The notes under the pieces: model-generated
What the model was told of the DNA's origin: nothing
Seen by the model: the letters and a program-made list of their open reading frames with translations, nothing else
Databases searched by the model: none
DNA from: Rhizobacter sp964253025
GTDB taxonomy: Bacteria; Pseudomonadota; Gammaproteobacteria; Burkholderiales; Burkholderiaceae_C
Reading direction: 5' to 3'
Length of the DNA stretch: 64,000 nucleotides
Assembly: GCF_964253025.1 (NCBI RefSeq)
Contig: NZ_CAXUQC020000001.1
Location: forward strand, 1,302,001 to 1,366,000
Made by a program: the position numbers and the translations under genes
Part shown: piece after piece, positions 1 to 8,309 of the stretch
How the letters are laid out: the number at the start of each line of letters is the position of its first letter
Position numbering within the stretch: the stretch's first letter is position 1

Positions 1-1
1 C

Positions 2-865
2 CGGGCCCTTGGCGTGTACGTCGACCCGGCCAAGGTGCACCCCATCGGCCACCAAGGCGAGCACTACCAGGTGCCGGGCATTCACCTGTGCGAACCGTCG
101 CCGCAGCGGACTCCCGTCCTCTACCAGGCCGGAACATCGAAACGTGGCAAGCGCTTCGCTGCACGACACGCGGAATGCGTCTTCGTGAGCGGACCGAGCA
201 AGACCGTCATCGCCCGCTATGTCCGCGAACTGCGAGACGCTGTCGCGGACGAGGGGCGTGATCCGTCGGACCTGCTCATCTACGCCCAGGCCCTGGTCAT
301 CACCGGTCGCACGGACGCCGAGGCCGCAGCCAAGCGCGCCGACTATGAAGCGTACATCGACACCGAGGCATCGCTCGCGCTGCTGTCCGGTTGGACCGGC
401 GTCGACTTCAGCCGCTATCCCCTCGATGCGCCCATCGAGTACCTCGATACCGATGCGGGGCGGGCCGCGCTCGCCTCGTTCACGCAAGCCGATCCGAGCC
501 GCATCTGGACGGTCGGCGAAGCGGCCCGCTTCATCGGCCTGGGCGGTCGAGGACCGGTGATCACGGGTGACGCCGCCCGGGTGGCGGATGAACTGACCGC
601 CTGGGTGGACGAGACCGGCATCGACGGCTTCAACCTCACCTTCGCCCTGGCGCACGAAACCCTGCAGGACGTCGTCCACCACGTCGTCCCCGAACTGCAA
701 CAACGGGGACGCTACCGGCAGGTGTATTCGCCCGGCACCTTGCGCCACAAGTTGTTCGGCCTCGGGCCACGGCTGTCGGCCGACCACGTCGCCCGCCGGC
801 AGCAACTGGGCGCCGCCCGGACGCAGCCTGCGGCGCCCGAACCTGCTGATGCAGCCCTCTCTTGA
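2..865 (+). CDS. LLM-class flavin-dependent monooxygenase, C-terminal part (5' end outside window)
   Basis: The reading frame is open from base 2, so the gene begins upstream and only about 287 residues are present. The stretch HPIGHQGEHYQVPG followed by PVLYQAGTSKRGKRFAARHA is characteristic of the NtaA/SnaA/DszA branch of the bacterial luciferase-like superfamily. These enzymes use FMNH2 from a separate reductase to oxidise sulfur- or nitrogen-containing organics. The gene is followed after 27 bases by an SsuA-like and then a MetQ-like binding protein, so a role in using organosulfur compounds as a sulfur source is inferred. The exact substrate cannot be told from this half. Confidence 0.85.
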   Translation, partial: RALGVYVDPAKVHPIGHQGEHYQVPGIHLCEPSPQRTPVLYQAGTSKRGKRFAARHAECVFVSGPSKTVIARYVRELRDAVADEGRDPSDLLIYAQALVITGRTDAEAAAKRADYEAYIDTEASLALLSGWTGVDFSRYPLDAPIEYLDTDAGRAALASFTQADPSRIWTVGEAARFIGLGGRGPVITGDAARVADELTAWVDETGIDGFNLTFALAHETLQDVVHHVVPELQQRGRYRQVYSPGTLRHKLFGLGPRLSADHVARRQQLGAARTQPAAPEPADAALS

Positions 866-892
866 GCGATCCCATCTGACATCGAACGCCCC

Positions 893-1960
893 ATGACGAA
901 CCTGCTCCCGGCCCTGCCTTTCACCTTGCACTCCAATCTGCGCCCGCGTCGACCGAACCCATCGGGCGCCCGAACGCGCGTGGCTCGCTCAGCGGCGACT
1001 TCCTTCCTCTCGGCGCTTCTGTCTTGGCGCCTTGCCCTGCTGGCGCTGGGTTTCGCGCTGGGGTGCAGCGCCGCGCAGGCGCGCGACGCCGTCCGCATCA
1101 GCTATCAGCGATCCTCGACGCTGCTGTCCCTCATCAAGCAGAGCGGGTCACTCGAAAAGAAGCTCGCACCGCTCGGCTACGACGTGACCTGGCACGAACT
1201 CAACGGCAACGCGCTGCTGCAGGCCCTCAACACCGGCAGCGTCGACATCCATGCCGACGTGGCGGACGCGTATGTGCTTTTCACCCAGGCCGCCAACGCG
1301 CCCCTGACCTACTTTGCGCGCGAGACGCCCGCCCCATCTGCCCAGGCGGTGATCGTGCCCGCCGATTCACCCGTCAAGACCGTGGCCGATCTGAAGGGGC
1401 GGCGCGTGACGGTGCTCAAGGGGGCCGGCGCGCACTACCTCCTGCTGAGCGCCCTCAAGCGGGCCGGTCTCAAACCGGGTGACATCGACCTGAGATTCCT
1501 CGACCAGCAGGACGGTGTGACCGCGTACAACGGCGGCTCGGTGGATGCCATCTCGATCTGGGACCCGCTCCTCGGCGTGCAGCTTCAGTCCGGCCGCAGT
1601 CGCGTGCTCGCCGATGGAAGGAGCACCGGAGTCGAGTACAGCCGCTACTACACCGCCACCACCGCCTTTGCCAAGCAGCACCCGGACGTGCTGCGTCTGG
1701 TGTTCGAGGAGCTGCAGGCGACCGGTCGCTGGGTGAAGTCACAACCGAAAGAAGCGGCCGAGCGGCTTGCCCCGCTCTGGGGCAATGTGCCCGCTGCCAC
1801 GGTGGAGCAGGTGAACAGCCGGCGAAGCTATGCCATCGTGCCGGTGGTCCGCAACGAGATGGGCGAGCTTCAACGCATCGCCGACACGTTCCGGGACGCG
1901 GGGCTCATCAACCGCGAGCTGCAAGCGACGAACGTCGACATCTGGGCGCCGCAACCATGA
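893..1960 (+). CDS. Aliphatic sulfonate/taurine-type ABC transporter substrate-binding protein (SsuA family)
   Basis: A 355-residue periplasmic binding protein. An unusually long basic N-terminus of about 45 residues precedes a hydrophobic signal segment (LALLALGFALG) with a likely signal peptidase site after AQA near residue 63. The mature part has the family pattern: RISYQR at the start, GNALLQALNTGSVDIH in lobe 1, then KGRRVTVLKGAGAHYLL and DAISIWDPLL. It would capture alkanesulfonates or related sulfur compounds for an ABC importer, but no permease or ATPase gene is next to it here. Its stop overlaps an ATG (ATGA at 1957-1960) that leads in frame into the MetQ-like gene. An internal start after the basic stretch is possible, but no better ribosome-binding site is evident. 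Confidence 0.85.
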   Translation: MTNLLPALPFTLHSNLRPRRPNPSGARTRVARSAATSFLSALLSWRLALLALGFALGCSAAQARDAVRISYQRSSTLLSLIKQSGSLEKKLAPLGYDVTWHELNGNALLQALNTGSVDIHADVADAYVLFTQAANAPLTYFARETPAPSAQAVIVPADSPVKTVADLKGRRVTVLKGAGAHYLLLSALKRAGLKPGDIDLRFLDQQDGVTAYNGGSVDAISIWDPLLGVQLQSGRSRVLADGRSTGVEYSRYYTATTAFAKQHPDVLRLVFEELQATGRWVKSQPKEAAERLAPLWGNVPAATVEQVNSRRSYAIVPVVRNEMGELQRIADTFRDAGLINRELQATNVDIWAPQP

Positions 1961-2049
1961 AGCGCCGTCATCTTCTGCAATGGGGCATGGGTGCAGCCGG
2001 CGGCCCCATGCCTTTGCGACCGAACCCCTTTGACTCACCAGTCCACATC
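1957..2049 (+). other. In-frame Tat-like leader fragment upstream of the MetQ-like gene
   Basis: Thirty-one codons read from ATG 1957, overlapping the SsuA-like stop. They begin MKRRHLLQWGMGAAGG, which looks like the start of a twin-arginine signal peptide, and run in frame into the MetQ-like protein. What follows (PMPLRPNPFDSPVH) is neither hydrophobic nor signal-like. It may be a relic of a gene deleted between the two binding proteins, or a coupled alternative start. Which ATG is used cannot be settled from sequence. Confidence 0.4.
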
Positions 2050-2832
2050 ATGATCACTCGCCTTCTTCTTGCCGCCGCCGTCGGCCTGGCCTCCCTCACC
2101 CCCGTCCTGGCCCAGGACACCGTGCGCATTGCCGTCACCGCCGGGCCCCACGCGCAGATCGCTGAAGTGGCCCGCAAGGTGGCGGAGCGCGACGGGCTCA
2201 AGCTGCAGATCGTCGAGTTCAACGACTACATCCAGCCCAACGCCGCCCTGGACGCCGGCGATGTGCAGGCCAACAGCTACCAGCACCTGCCGTTCCTGCA
2301 GTCCCAGATCCAGGCGCGCGGCTACCGCATCACCGCCGTCGGTGAGACCGTGACTTTCCCGATGGGCTTCTATTCCAGGAAGTACAAGTCCCTGGCCGAT
2401 CTGCCGCGTGGCGCCAAGGTGGGCATCCAGAACGATCCCTCCAACAGCGGTCGGGCACTCGCCCTGTTGCAGAAGTACGGCGTGCTCAAGCTCAAGCCCG
2501 GGGCTGGCGTCAGTGCGACCGTGGCCGACGTCGTGGAGAACACCAAACAGCTGCAGCTGCTGCAGATCGAGGCCGCCCAGCTGCCCCGTTCGCTCGACGA
2601 CCTGGATGCGAGCGCGATCAACACCAACTACGCCGTCCAGGCGCAGCTCGTGCCGACGCGGGATGCCATCGCGATCGAGGAGGCGCGCAGTCCTTACGCC
2701 AACCTGCTCGCCGTGCGCACGGCCGACAAGGACAAGCCCTGGGTGGCCAAGCTGGTGAAGGCGTTCCAGTCGCCCGAGGTGAAGGCGTTCGTGCAGGCGA
2801 ACTTCAGCGGTTCCGTGGTGCCTGCGTTCTGA
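2050..2832 (+). CDS. MetQ/NlpA family substrate-binding protein
   Basis: Periplasmic component of a methionine-type ABC importer family. From ATG 2050 the protein starts MITRLLLAAAVGLASLTPVLA, a classic signal peptide ending VLA-Q. There is no lipobox cysteine, so it is probably soluble rather than a lipoprotein, unlike E. coli MetQ. Family signatures are VRIAVTAGPHAQI, the DYIQPNAALDAGDVQANSYQH segment in two adjoining pieces (DYIQPNAALDAGD, VQANSYQH) and the NDPSNSGRALALLQ stretch. The open frame extends upstream to ATG 1957, adding 31 residues, but the hydrophobic signal at 2050 fits better. No MetN/MetI partners lie nearby. With the preceding SsuA-like gene and monooxygenase it suggests sulfur compound uptake. 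Confidence 0.85.
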   Translation: MITRLLLAAAVGLASLTPVLAQDTVRIAVTAGPHAQIAEVARKVAERDGLKLQIVEFNDYIQPNAALDAGDVQANSYQHLPFLQSQIQARGYRITAVGETVTFPMGFYSRKYKSLADLPRGAKVGIQNDPSNSGRALALLQKYGVLKLKPGAGVSATVADVVENTKQLQLLQIEAAQLPRSLDDLDASAINTNYAVQAQLVPTRDAIAIEEARSPYANLLAVRTADKDKPWVAKLVKAFQSPEVKAFVQANFSGSVVPAF

Positions 2833-2941
2833 TGATCACGGCGGCCCGGTCGCCACACCTGCGTCGCCGGGTGGGTGTGCCGTGCCGCGGTGCTGCAGGC
2901 CGTGCTTGCCCATTGCGTCGCGCTTTTCCTGAACAGGCGCT

Positions 2942-5746
2942 TCAGGACCTTGCGCTCCGGCGCCCCGGCCATGTCCTGCTCGCCAGCTTGCGCAGCTCGG
3001 CCGCCCACAGTACGACGCTTGCCGTGGCGACGCAGCCCACCCATTGCGCGAGTGTCAGCGGCGCGGTGCTGAAGGCCGTGTTCAGCCATCCGACGTGGAC
3101 CACGGCGACCTGCAGCACGACGGACAGGGCGATCGTGCCCCAGAGCCACGGATTGGCGAAGAGGCGGTGGAAGGCGCTCGCCGACTCCGAGCGGGCGTTG
3201 AAGCAGTTGAACAGCTGGGCGAGCACGAGGACCGTGAAGGCCGCCGTGCGGGCGGTGTCGATGCTCCCGCTGCCCGCGATGAGACCACCGGGCAGGTGCG
3301 CGTCCAGGGTGAGCAAGGTGATGGCGGCCATCACGGCGCCGGTACCGAGCACGCTCGCCCACATGCGGGCGTCGATGACGCGGTCGTCGGGGCGACGAGG
3401 TTTGCGGGCCATGACGTCGTCCGTCTCCGGGTCGATTCCCATGGCGAGGGCCGGGCCGGCGTCGGTAATGAGGTTGATCCAGAGGATCTGCGTGGCCAGC
3501 AGGGGCAGCACCAGGGCGCCGGATGCGTCGGTGAATCCGAGCGTTGCGGCAGCCACCACGCCGATGAAGATCGTCAGCACCTCGCCCATGTTCGACGACA
3601 GCAGGTAGCGCAACACCTTGCGGATGTTGTCGAAGATGCCGCGCCCCTCGCGCACGGCTTCGACCAGCGTGGCGAAATTGTCGTCGGCCAGGATCATCTT
3701 GGCCGCCTCCTTCGTGACCTCCGTGCCGGTGACGCCCATGGCCACGCCGATGTCGGCCGACTTGAGGGCAGGCGCGTCATTCACGCCGTCCCCGGTCATG
3801 GCCACGACATTGCCATGCGCCTGCAGTGCATCGACGATGCGCAGCTTGTGGGCCGGCGTCACCCTCGCGTAGACCGAGGTGCGACGGACCGCTTCGGCAA
3901 ATTCCTGCTCGTCGAGCTCGTCGAGTTCAGTGCCGCTCAACACCGGCGCGCCCGACTCGATGAGCCCGAGGTCGGTCGCGATGCGCGCGGCCGTGCGCGG
4001 GTGGTCGCCGGTGATCATGATGACGCGCACGCCGGCGCGGCGTGCCTGGGCGATGGCCACCTTCGCCTCTTCGCGCGGCGGGTCGATGATGCCCACGGTG
4101 CCGACGAAGATGAGGTCGTGCTCGAGGCCCTCGGCCGAGCGTGGGTCGTCGTCCGGGCCGAGCACGCGGTAGGCGACCGCGAGCGTGCGCAGCGCCGCGT
4201 CGCTCAGCAGGCCGACGTCGGCATGGATGCGCTGGCGAAGCGCGTCGTCCAGCGGTTGCGTCTCGGTGCCGACGCGCACCCGGGTGCAGCGGCCCAGCAG
4301 GACGTCGGGCGCGCCCTTGGAGATCACGACCCGCTCGTCGCCGCGCTCGTGGTCGACCTCGATGGTCGACATCATCTTGCGTTCCGAAGTGAAGGGCACT
4401 TCGGCGATGCGCTCGAAGCGGCGCTGGCGGCGTTCAGCGGCGCCGAGCTTGCGCTCGGCCACCAGGAACGCCGCTTCGGTGGGGTCGCCCTGGATGCGCC
4501 ATTCGCCATCGTCCTCGAGGCGCAGTGCCGCGTTGCCCGCCAGGCTGCCGCCGCTGACCACCACGATGTGCTCGTCGCGCAGCTCACCCGCGGCCAACTC
4601 GCCGCCGTCATGCTCGAAGCGCCCCTCGGGCGTGTAGCCGGTGCCGGTCACCCTCGTGCTGCCGGACGCCGTGATGACGCGCTCGATCATCATCTCGGCG
4701 CGCGTGAGCGTGCCCGTCTTGTCGGACGCGATCACCGTGGCCGAGCCCAGCGTCTCGACGGACGAGAGGTGCTTCACGATGGCGTTGTGGCGCGCCATGC
4801 GCTGCACGCCGAGGGCCAGCACGACGGACAGGATGGCCGGCAACCCCTCGGGCACGGCCGCGACGGCCAGCGACACCCCGAGGAAGAGCACGGCGATCAA
4901 CTCCGCGGTGGTGTCGACCTTGGAGATGGCCAGTACCGTGCCCACGACGACCAGCGCGATGAGCACGACGGCGATGCCGAGCATGCGGCCGATGCGGCTG
5001 ACCTCCTTCTGCAGCGGTGTGGGCGCCGGCCGGGTCTCTTCCAGCAGCGTGGCGATCGCGCCCATCTCGGTGTTCATGCCGGTGGCGGTGACGACCGCGA
5101 GGCCGCTGCCCTGCACGACGGCCGTGCCCTTGAACACCATGCTCGTGCGGTCGCCGAGCGGGGCCGGGGCGGTGAGGGCGGCTGCGTCCTTGAGCACGGG
5201 CTCGCTCTCGCCGGTGAGGGATGCCTCCTGAACGCGCAGGGCAGCGGCCTGCGCCAGGCGCGCATCGGCGCCGACGGCATCGCCTTCGGCCAGCACGAGG
5301 AGGTCGCCGCGCACCAGCGCGGCGCTCGGCACCCGCATCAGGTGACCGTCGCGCCGCACGGCCGAAGTGACGGCCGTCATGCGGGCAAGCGCCGCCACCG
5401 CGTTCTCGGCCTTGGCCTCCTGCAACCAGCCGAGCACTGCGTTGAGCACCACCACTACGCCGATCACGGCCGCATCCACCGGCAAGCCGTGCCGCCCCTC
5501 GATGAGCCAGGCCGCCAGGGCCACCGCGATGGCCGCCAGCAGCAGGTAGATGAGCGGATCGTTGAACTGTCCGACGATGCGGCGCCACGCGGCACGGGGC
5601 GGCGCTGACCGGAGTTCGTTGGGGCCATCGGTCGCGAGGCGACGGGCGGCCTCCGCGGTGCTGAGACCTCGGGTGAGGTCGGTCTGGCAGGCCGCTGCAA
5701 TGGCGTCGACGGACTGGCAGGAAGGGTCTTCGCGGCGGTCGGTCAT
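2942..5746 (-). CDS. P2-type cation-transporting ATPase (Ca2+/Mg2+ type HAD ATPase)
   Basis: A 934-residue integral membrane pump that couples ATP hydrolysis to cation export or import. All hallmarks are present: N-terminal cation ATPase domain (about residues 10-75), actuator motif LTGES near 178, membrane motif PEGLPA near 299, phosphorylation site SDKTGTLT with Asp342, KGAPD in the nucleotide-binding domain, TGDHPRTA, GDGVNDAPALKSADIGVAMG, and a C-terminal cluster of membrane helices. The PEGLPA context points to the P2A (SERCA/PMR1-like) group, so Ca2+ or Mn2+ is the likely ion. Start ATG 5746 was chosen because the open frame further upstream to 5872 is proline-rich and unlike the family. 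The gene stands alone. A possible Fnr-type site lies about 130 bases upstream. Confidence 0.92.
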   Translation of the reverse strand: MTDRREDPSCQSVDAIAAACQTDLTRGLSTAEAARRLATDGPNELRSAPPRAAWRRIVGQFNDPLIYLLLAAIAVALAAWLIEGRHGLPVDAAVIGVVVVLNAVLGWLQEAKAENAVAALARMTAVTSAVRRDGHLMRVPSAALVRGDLLVLAEGDAVGADARLAQAAALRVQEASLTGESEPVLKDAAALTAPAPLGDRTSMVFKGTAVVQGSGLAVVTATGMNTEMGAIATLLEETRPAPTPLQKEVSRIGRMLGIAVVLIALVVVGTVLAISKVDTTAELIAVLFLGVSLAVAAVPEGLPAILSVVLALGVQRMARHNAIVKHLSSVETLGSATVIASDKTGTLTRAEMMIERVITASGSTRVTGTGYTPEGRFEHDGGELAAGELRDEHIVVVSGGSLAGNAALRLEDDGEWRIQGDPTEAAFLVAERKLGAAERRQRRFERIAEVPFTSERKMMSTIEVDHERGDERVVISKGAPDVLLGRCTRVRVGTETQPLDDALRQRIHADVGLLSDAALRTLAVAYRVLGPDDDPRSAEGLEHDLIFVGTVGIIDPPREEAKVAIAQARRAGVRVIMITGDHPRTAARIATDLGLIESGAPVLSGTELDELDEQEFAEAVRRTSVYARVTPAHKLRIVDALQAHGNVVAMTGDGVNDAPALKSADIGVAMGVTGTEVTKEAAKMILADDNFATLVEAVREGRGIFDNIRKVLRYLLSSNMGEVLTIFIGVVAAATLGFTDASGALVLPLLATQILWINLITDAGPALAMGIDPETDDVMARKPRRPDDRVIDARMWASVLGTGAVMAAITLLTLDAHLPGGLIAGSGSIDTARTAAFTVLVLAQLFNCFNARSESASAFHRLFANPWLWGTIALSVVLQVAVVHVGWLNTAFSTAPLTLAQWVGCVATASVVLWAAELRKLASRTWPGRRSARS

Positions 5747-5877
5747 GGGCGTTCGTGCAGAGGCGGGAGCCCGAGGTCGAGGCAGGTGAGGGCCGAACCA
5801 GTCTAGCGGCTCGACCGCTGCCGGCGATGCCGGCAGGCCATGGCTTTCGCAGGCGGCGGGGGGCAGCTGCATGGCAT

Positions 5878-5891
5878 TTGATCCACGTCAC
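5878..5891 (-). promoter_or_regulatory. Possible Fnr/Anr-type box upstream of the cation ATPase
   Basis: On the minus strand the site reads GTGAC-GTGG-ATCAA. One half-site matches the Fnr consensus TTGAT-N4-ATCAA exactly and the other matches partly (plus-strand TTGAT at 5878-5882). It lies 132-145 bases before the ATPase start. P-type ATPases of this type are found in low-oxygen regulons of some proteobacteria, so regulation by oxygen is plausible. A single imperfect site is weak evidence, and no clear -10 follows. Confidence 0.35.
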
Positions 5892-6385
5892 GGCGGGTTC
5901 AGGGCTCCAGGGCGTGGAGCCGGCTCGCGGCACGGCCGCTTGCCGGCAAGACGCTGCGCGTGGCGCGGCGTCGAGTCCCCGGTGGTCAGCAGGATCGCCG
6001 GCGTCATCGACGGCGTCACCCCCCGGCCGAACGGGCGAGGCCAGCCTCTCGACGGCTCGTGGCCTACGGTCCACCGGAGCCGGGGGGCCAGCCGTCAGTT
6101 CCTTCATCAGCCCGGCGTCGCTGGCCATCTGGATTTCCCCTGGCGTGTTGGATTGCGCGCATCGGGAAGTTCGGCCGGGCGCGGAAACGGGGCCGGATTG
6201 GGAGAGAATGCGCACCCGGGACAAATCCCGCAGCCGCTTCGGACAGGTTCGTCCGTGCTGCGTCTGCTGGCCGGGTCCCACCGTTCCACGCTTGTCGATC
6301 GAGATCCCAGCCCGTGCGCGGGCATACAACCTGCTAAACGCGCCCTCGGCCCCGCCGGGGCCCGAAGACATCCATCGAGGATCCC
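5892..6385. other. Long intergenic stretch between the cation ATPase and the ABC binding protein
   Basis: About 490 bases with no gene I can support. Several open frames cross it on both strands, but their translations are arginine/proline-rich with no signal peptide or family pattern. The last 50 bases contain a GGCCCC/GGGGCC hairpin and a GAGGATCC ribosome-binding region for the gene at 6386. Confidence 0.5.
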
Positions 6386-7279
6386 ATGACCCAACTCAGC
6401 ACACGACGTTTTCTCAAGGCGTCCGGCCTTCTCCTGGCCGGCGTCATGCTGGCCGCCTGCGGCAAGAAGGACGAGGCGCCCGCGCCCGTGACCACGCCCG
6501 CTCCGGAGGCCGCCTCGGCCGCCGCCGCGCCGCCGCCCCCGGCCAAGGTGTACGTGGTCGGCACCGACGCCGCCTACGCGCCCTTCGAGTCGCAGAATGA
6601 AAAGGGCGAGATCGTCGGGTTCGACATCGACGTCGTGACCGCCATCGCCCAGAAGGGCGGCTTCGAGGTGAAGTTCATCAACACCCCGTGGGAAGGCATC
6701 TTCAATACGCTCACGCAGGGCGACCGTGACCTGGTGGTCTCGGCGGTCACCATCACCGAGGAGCGCAAGCAGACGATGGACTTCAGCGCGCCGTACTTCG
6801 ACGCCTACCAGCTGATCGCGGTGAAGAACGACGCCAAGGTCACCAAGTTCGCCGACCTGAAGAAGCTCAAGGTGGGCGTGCAGAACGGCACCACCGGCGA
6901 CGAGGTCGTCACCAAGCTGCAAGGCAAGTCGAGTCCGAACGTGAAGCGGTTCGAGTCCACGCCCCTGGCGCTGAAGGAGCTCGAGGCAGGCGGCGTCGAA
7001 GCCGTCGTGGCGGACAACGGCGTCATCGTCAACTACGTGGCCAACAACGCCGGCAGCAACTTCAAGACCGTCACCGACAACAGCTTCGCACCGGAGCAGT
7101 ACGGCATCGCGTTCAAGAAGGGCAACACCGAGCTGCTCGAGAAGTTCAACAAGGGGCTGGCCGAGGTCAAGGCGGACGGCACCTACGACGCGATCTACAA
7201 GCGCTACTTCGGTGTCGCCGCTCCCGCGGCGGTGGCTTCAAGCGTCCCGGCGGCTGCGGCGTCGGCGGCATCGCAATAA
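6386..7279 (+). CDS. Polar amino acid ABC transporter substrate-binding lipoprotein
   Basis: A 297-residue family 3 solute-binding protein (GlnH/HisJ/ArtJ type). It starts MTQLSTRRFLKASGLLLAG and has the lipobox LAAC with Cys at about residue 24, so it is an inner-membrane-anchored lipoprotein. An alanine/proline linker (about 30-53) leads into the binding domain: VGTDAAYAPFE, GEIVGFDIDV, DLVVSAVTITEER, MDFSAPYFDAYQ and KVGVQNGTTGDEV are all typical of the glutamine/basic amino acid group. The C-terminus after GTYDAIYKRYFG is a low-complexity Ala/Val/Ser tail. The permease gene follows after 26 bases. No ATPase gene is adjacent. Confidence 0.92.
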   Translation: MTQLSTRRFLKASGLLLAGVMLAACGKKDEAPAPVTTPAPEAASAAAAPPPPAKVYVVGTDAAYAPFESQNEKGEIVGFDIDVVTAIAQKGGFEVKFINTPWEGIFNTLTQGDRDLVVSAVTITEERKQTMDFSAPYFDAYQLIAVKNDAKVTKFADLKKLKVGVQNGTTGDEVVTKLQGKSSPNVKRFESTPLALKELEAGGVEAVVADNGVIVNYVANNAGSNFKTVTDNSFAPEQYGIAFKKGNTELLEKFNKGLAEVKADGTYDAIYKRYFGVAAPAAVASSVPAAAASAASQ

Positions 7280-7305
7280 GCAACCAGGCGACGGCGGCAC
7301 CCTGA

Positions 7306-8058
7306 ATGGACTTGCGTTGGGAGATATTGGCCGGCTACGGGCCCTTGTTCATGGCCGGCCTGTGGACGACGGTCCAGCTGACACTGGTGTCCATCGTGTG
7401 CGGCATGGTGCTGGGGGTGGTCCTCGGGCTGATCAGCAGCTCGCGGGACGCACCCCCGCCCCAGTCGGTCGTCCTCGCCTGGGGACTGAAGGGCGTACGC
7501 AGCATCACGCTGGCGTACGTCACTTTCTTCCGCGGCACGCCGCTGTTCGTGCAGATCCTCCTGGTGCATTTCGCCCTGATGCCCATGCTGATCCACGCGG
7601 ACCACGGCCTGCTTTATTCGGGCGACGGCGCCCGTGAGTTCCGCCAGTCGTACGGCGCCTTCTTTTCGGGCGCACTCGCACTGTCCCTGAACGCCGGTGC
7701 CTACATCTCGGAAATCTTCCGCGCCGGCATCCAGAGCATCCACACGGGGCAGACCCAGGCCGGCTACAGCCTCGGCTTCACGTACTCGCAGACCATGCGG
7801 CACGTGGTGCTGCCCCAGGCCTTTCGCCGCATGCTGCCGGCCCTGGTCAACGAGGGCGTGACGCTCATCAAGGAGTCGTCCCTGGTCTCGGCCATCGGCC
7901 TGGCCGAGCTGGCACTCGCCGCTCGCACCGTGGCCGGTGCGTACTCGCGCTACTGGGAACCGTACCTCGTCATCTCGCTGATGTACCTGGTGCTGACCAT
8001 GCTGCTGAGCCTCGTGGCCAAGCGGCTCGAAGCCCCGGCGCACACCCGCGGACGTTGA
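7306..8058 (+). CDS. Amino acid ABC transporter permease (HisM/GlnP family)
   Basis: A 250-residue inner membrane permease with about five membrane segments. N-terminal WTTVQLTLVSIVCGMVLG and the FFRGTPLFVQILLVHFAL segment are typical of the His/Glu/Gln/Arg permease family. The ATPase-contacting EAA loop is YISEIFRAGIQSIHTGQTQAG plus the following GYSLGFTYSQTMRHVVLPQA region. It would form a homodimeric channel for the amino acid delivered by the upstream lipoprotein. The usual ATP-binding subunit is missing downstream, where a porin gene follows, so the ATPase must be encoded elsewhere or shared. Confidence 0.9.
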   Translation: MDLRWEILAGYGPLFMAGLWTTVQLTLVSIVCGMVLGVVLGLISSSRDAPPPQSVVLAWGLKGVRSITLAYVTFFRGTPLFVQILLVHFALMPMLIHADHGLLYSGDGAREFRQSYGAFFSGALALSLNAGAYISEIFRAGIQSIHTGQTQAGYSLGFTYSQTMRHVVLPQAFRRMLPALVNEGVTLIKESSLVSAIGLAELALAARTVAGAYSRYWEPYLVISLMYLVLTMLLSLVAKRLEAPAHTRGR

Positions 8059-8309
8059 TATCGCACCCCTCGGCGGAGCCCGAGGGTTGCCTTGGCGCAA
8101 CGCTGTACGTCATACGAACGTCACAGGATGTGCCAGCCAGACCGATCTGGCGTTAACCTCTCGTTGCTTGCCAGCCTGCTGCCCGCAGGGCCCCTTCCGG
8201 GTCTCGCGGCAGCGGCCTTGTTCGATGCCCCTCAATGGCGCACCGAAACCGGCATACAGCTTGCAGTACCGTCGAGTCTCAACCTTCACTTCCACAACAA
8301 GGAAAACCC

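Noticed and set aside
3044..5608. Open frame of 854 codons on the plus strand
   Set aside because: It is antisense to the P-type ATPase, which carries all its family motifs. The product is His/Arg/Gly-rich with no recognisable domain.
5755..6600. Plus-strand open frame of 281 codons between the ATPase and the ABC binding protein
   Set aside because: It overlaps the start of a convincing lipoprotein gene in another frame and is proline/arginine-rich without conserved motifs.
8100..8135. Repeated ACGTCA motifs in TACGTCATACGAACGTCAC upstream of the porin
   Set aside because: The two copies are short and there is no matching promoter. It is not enough to claim an operator.
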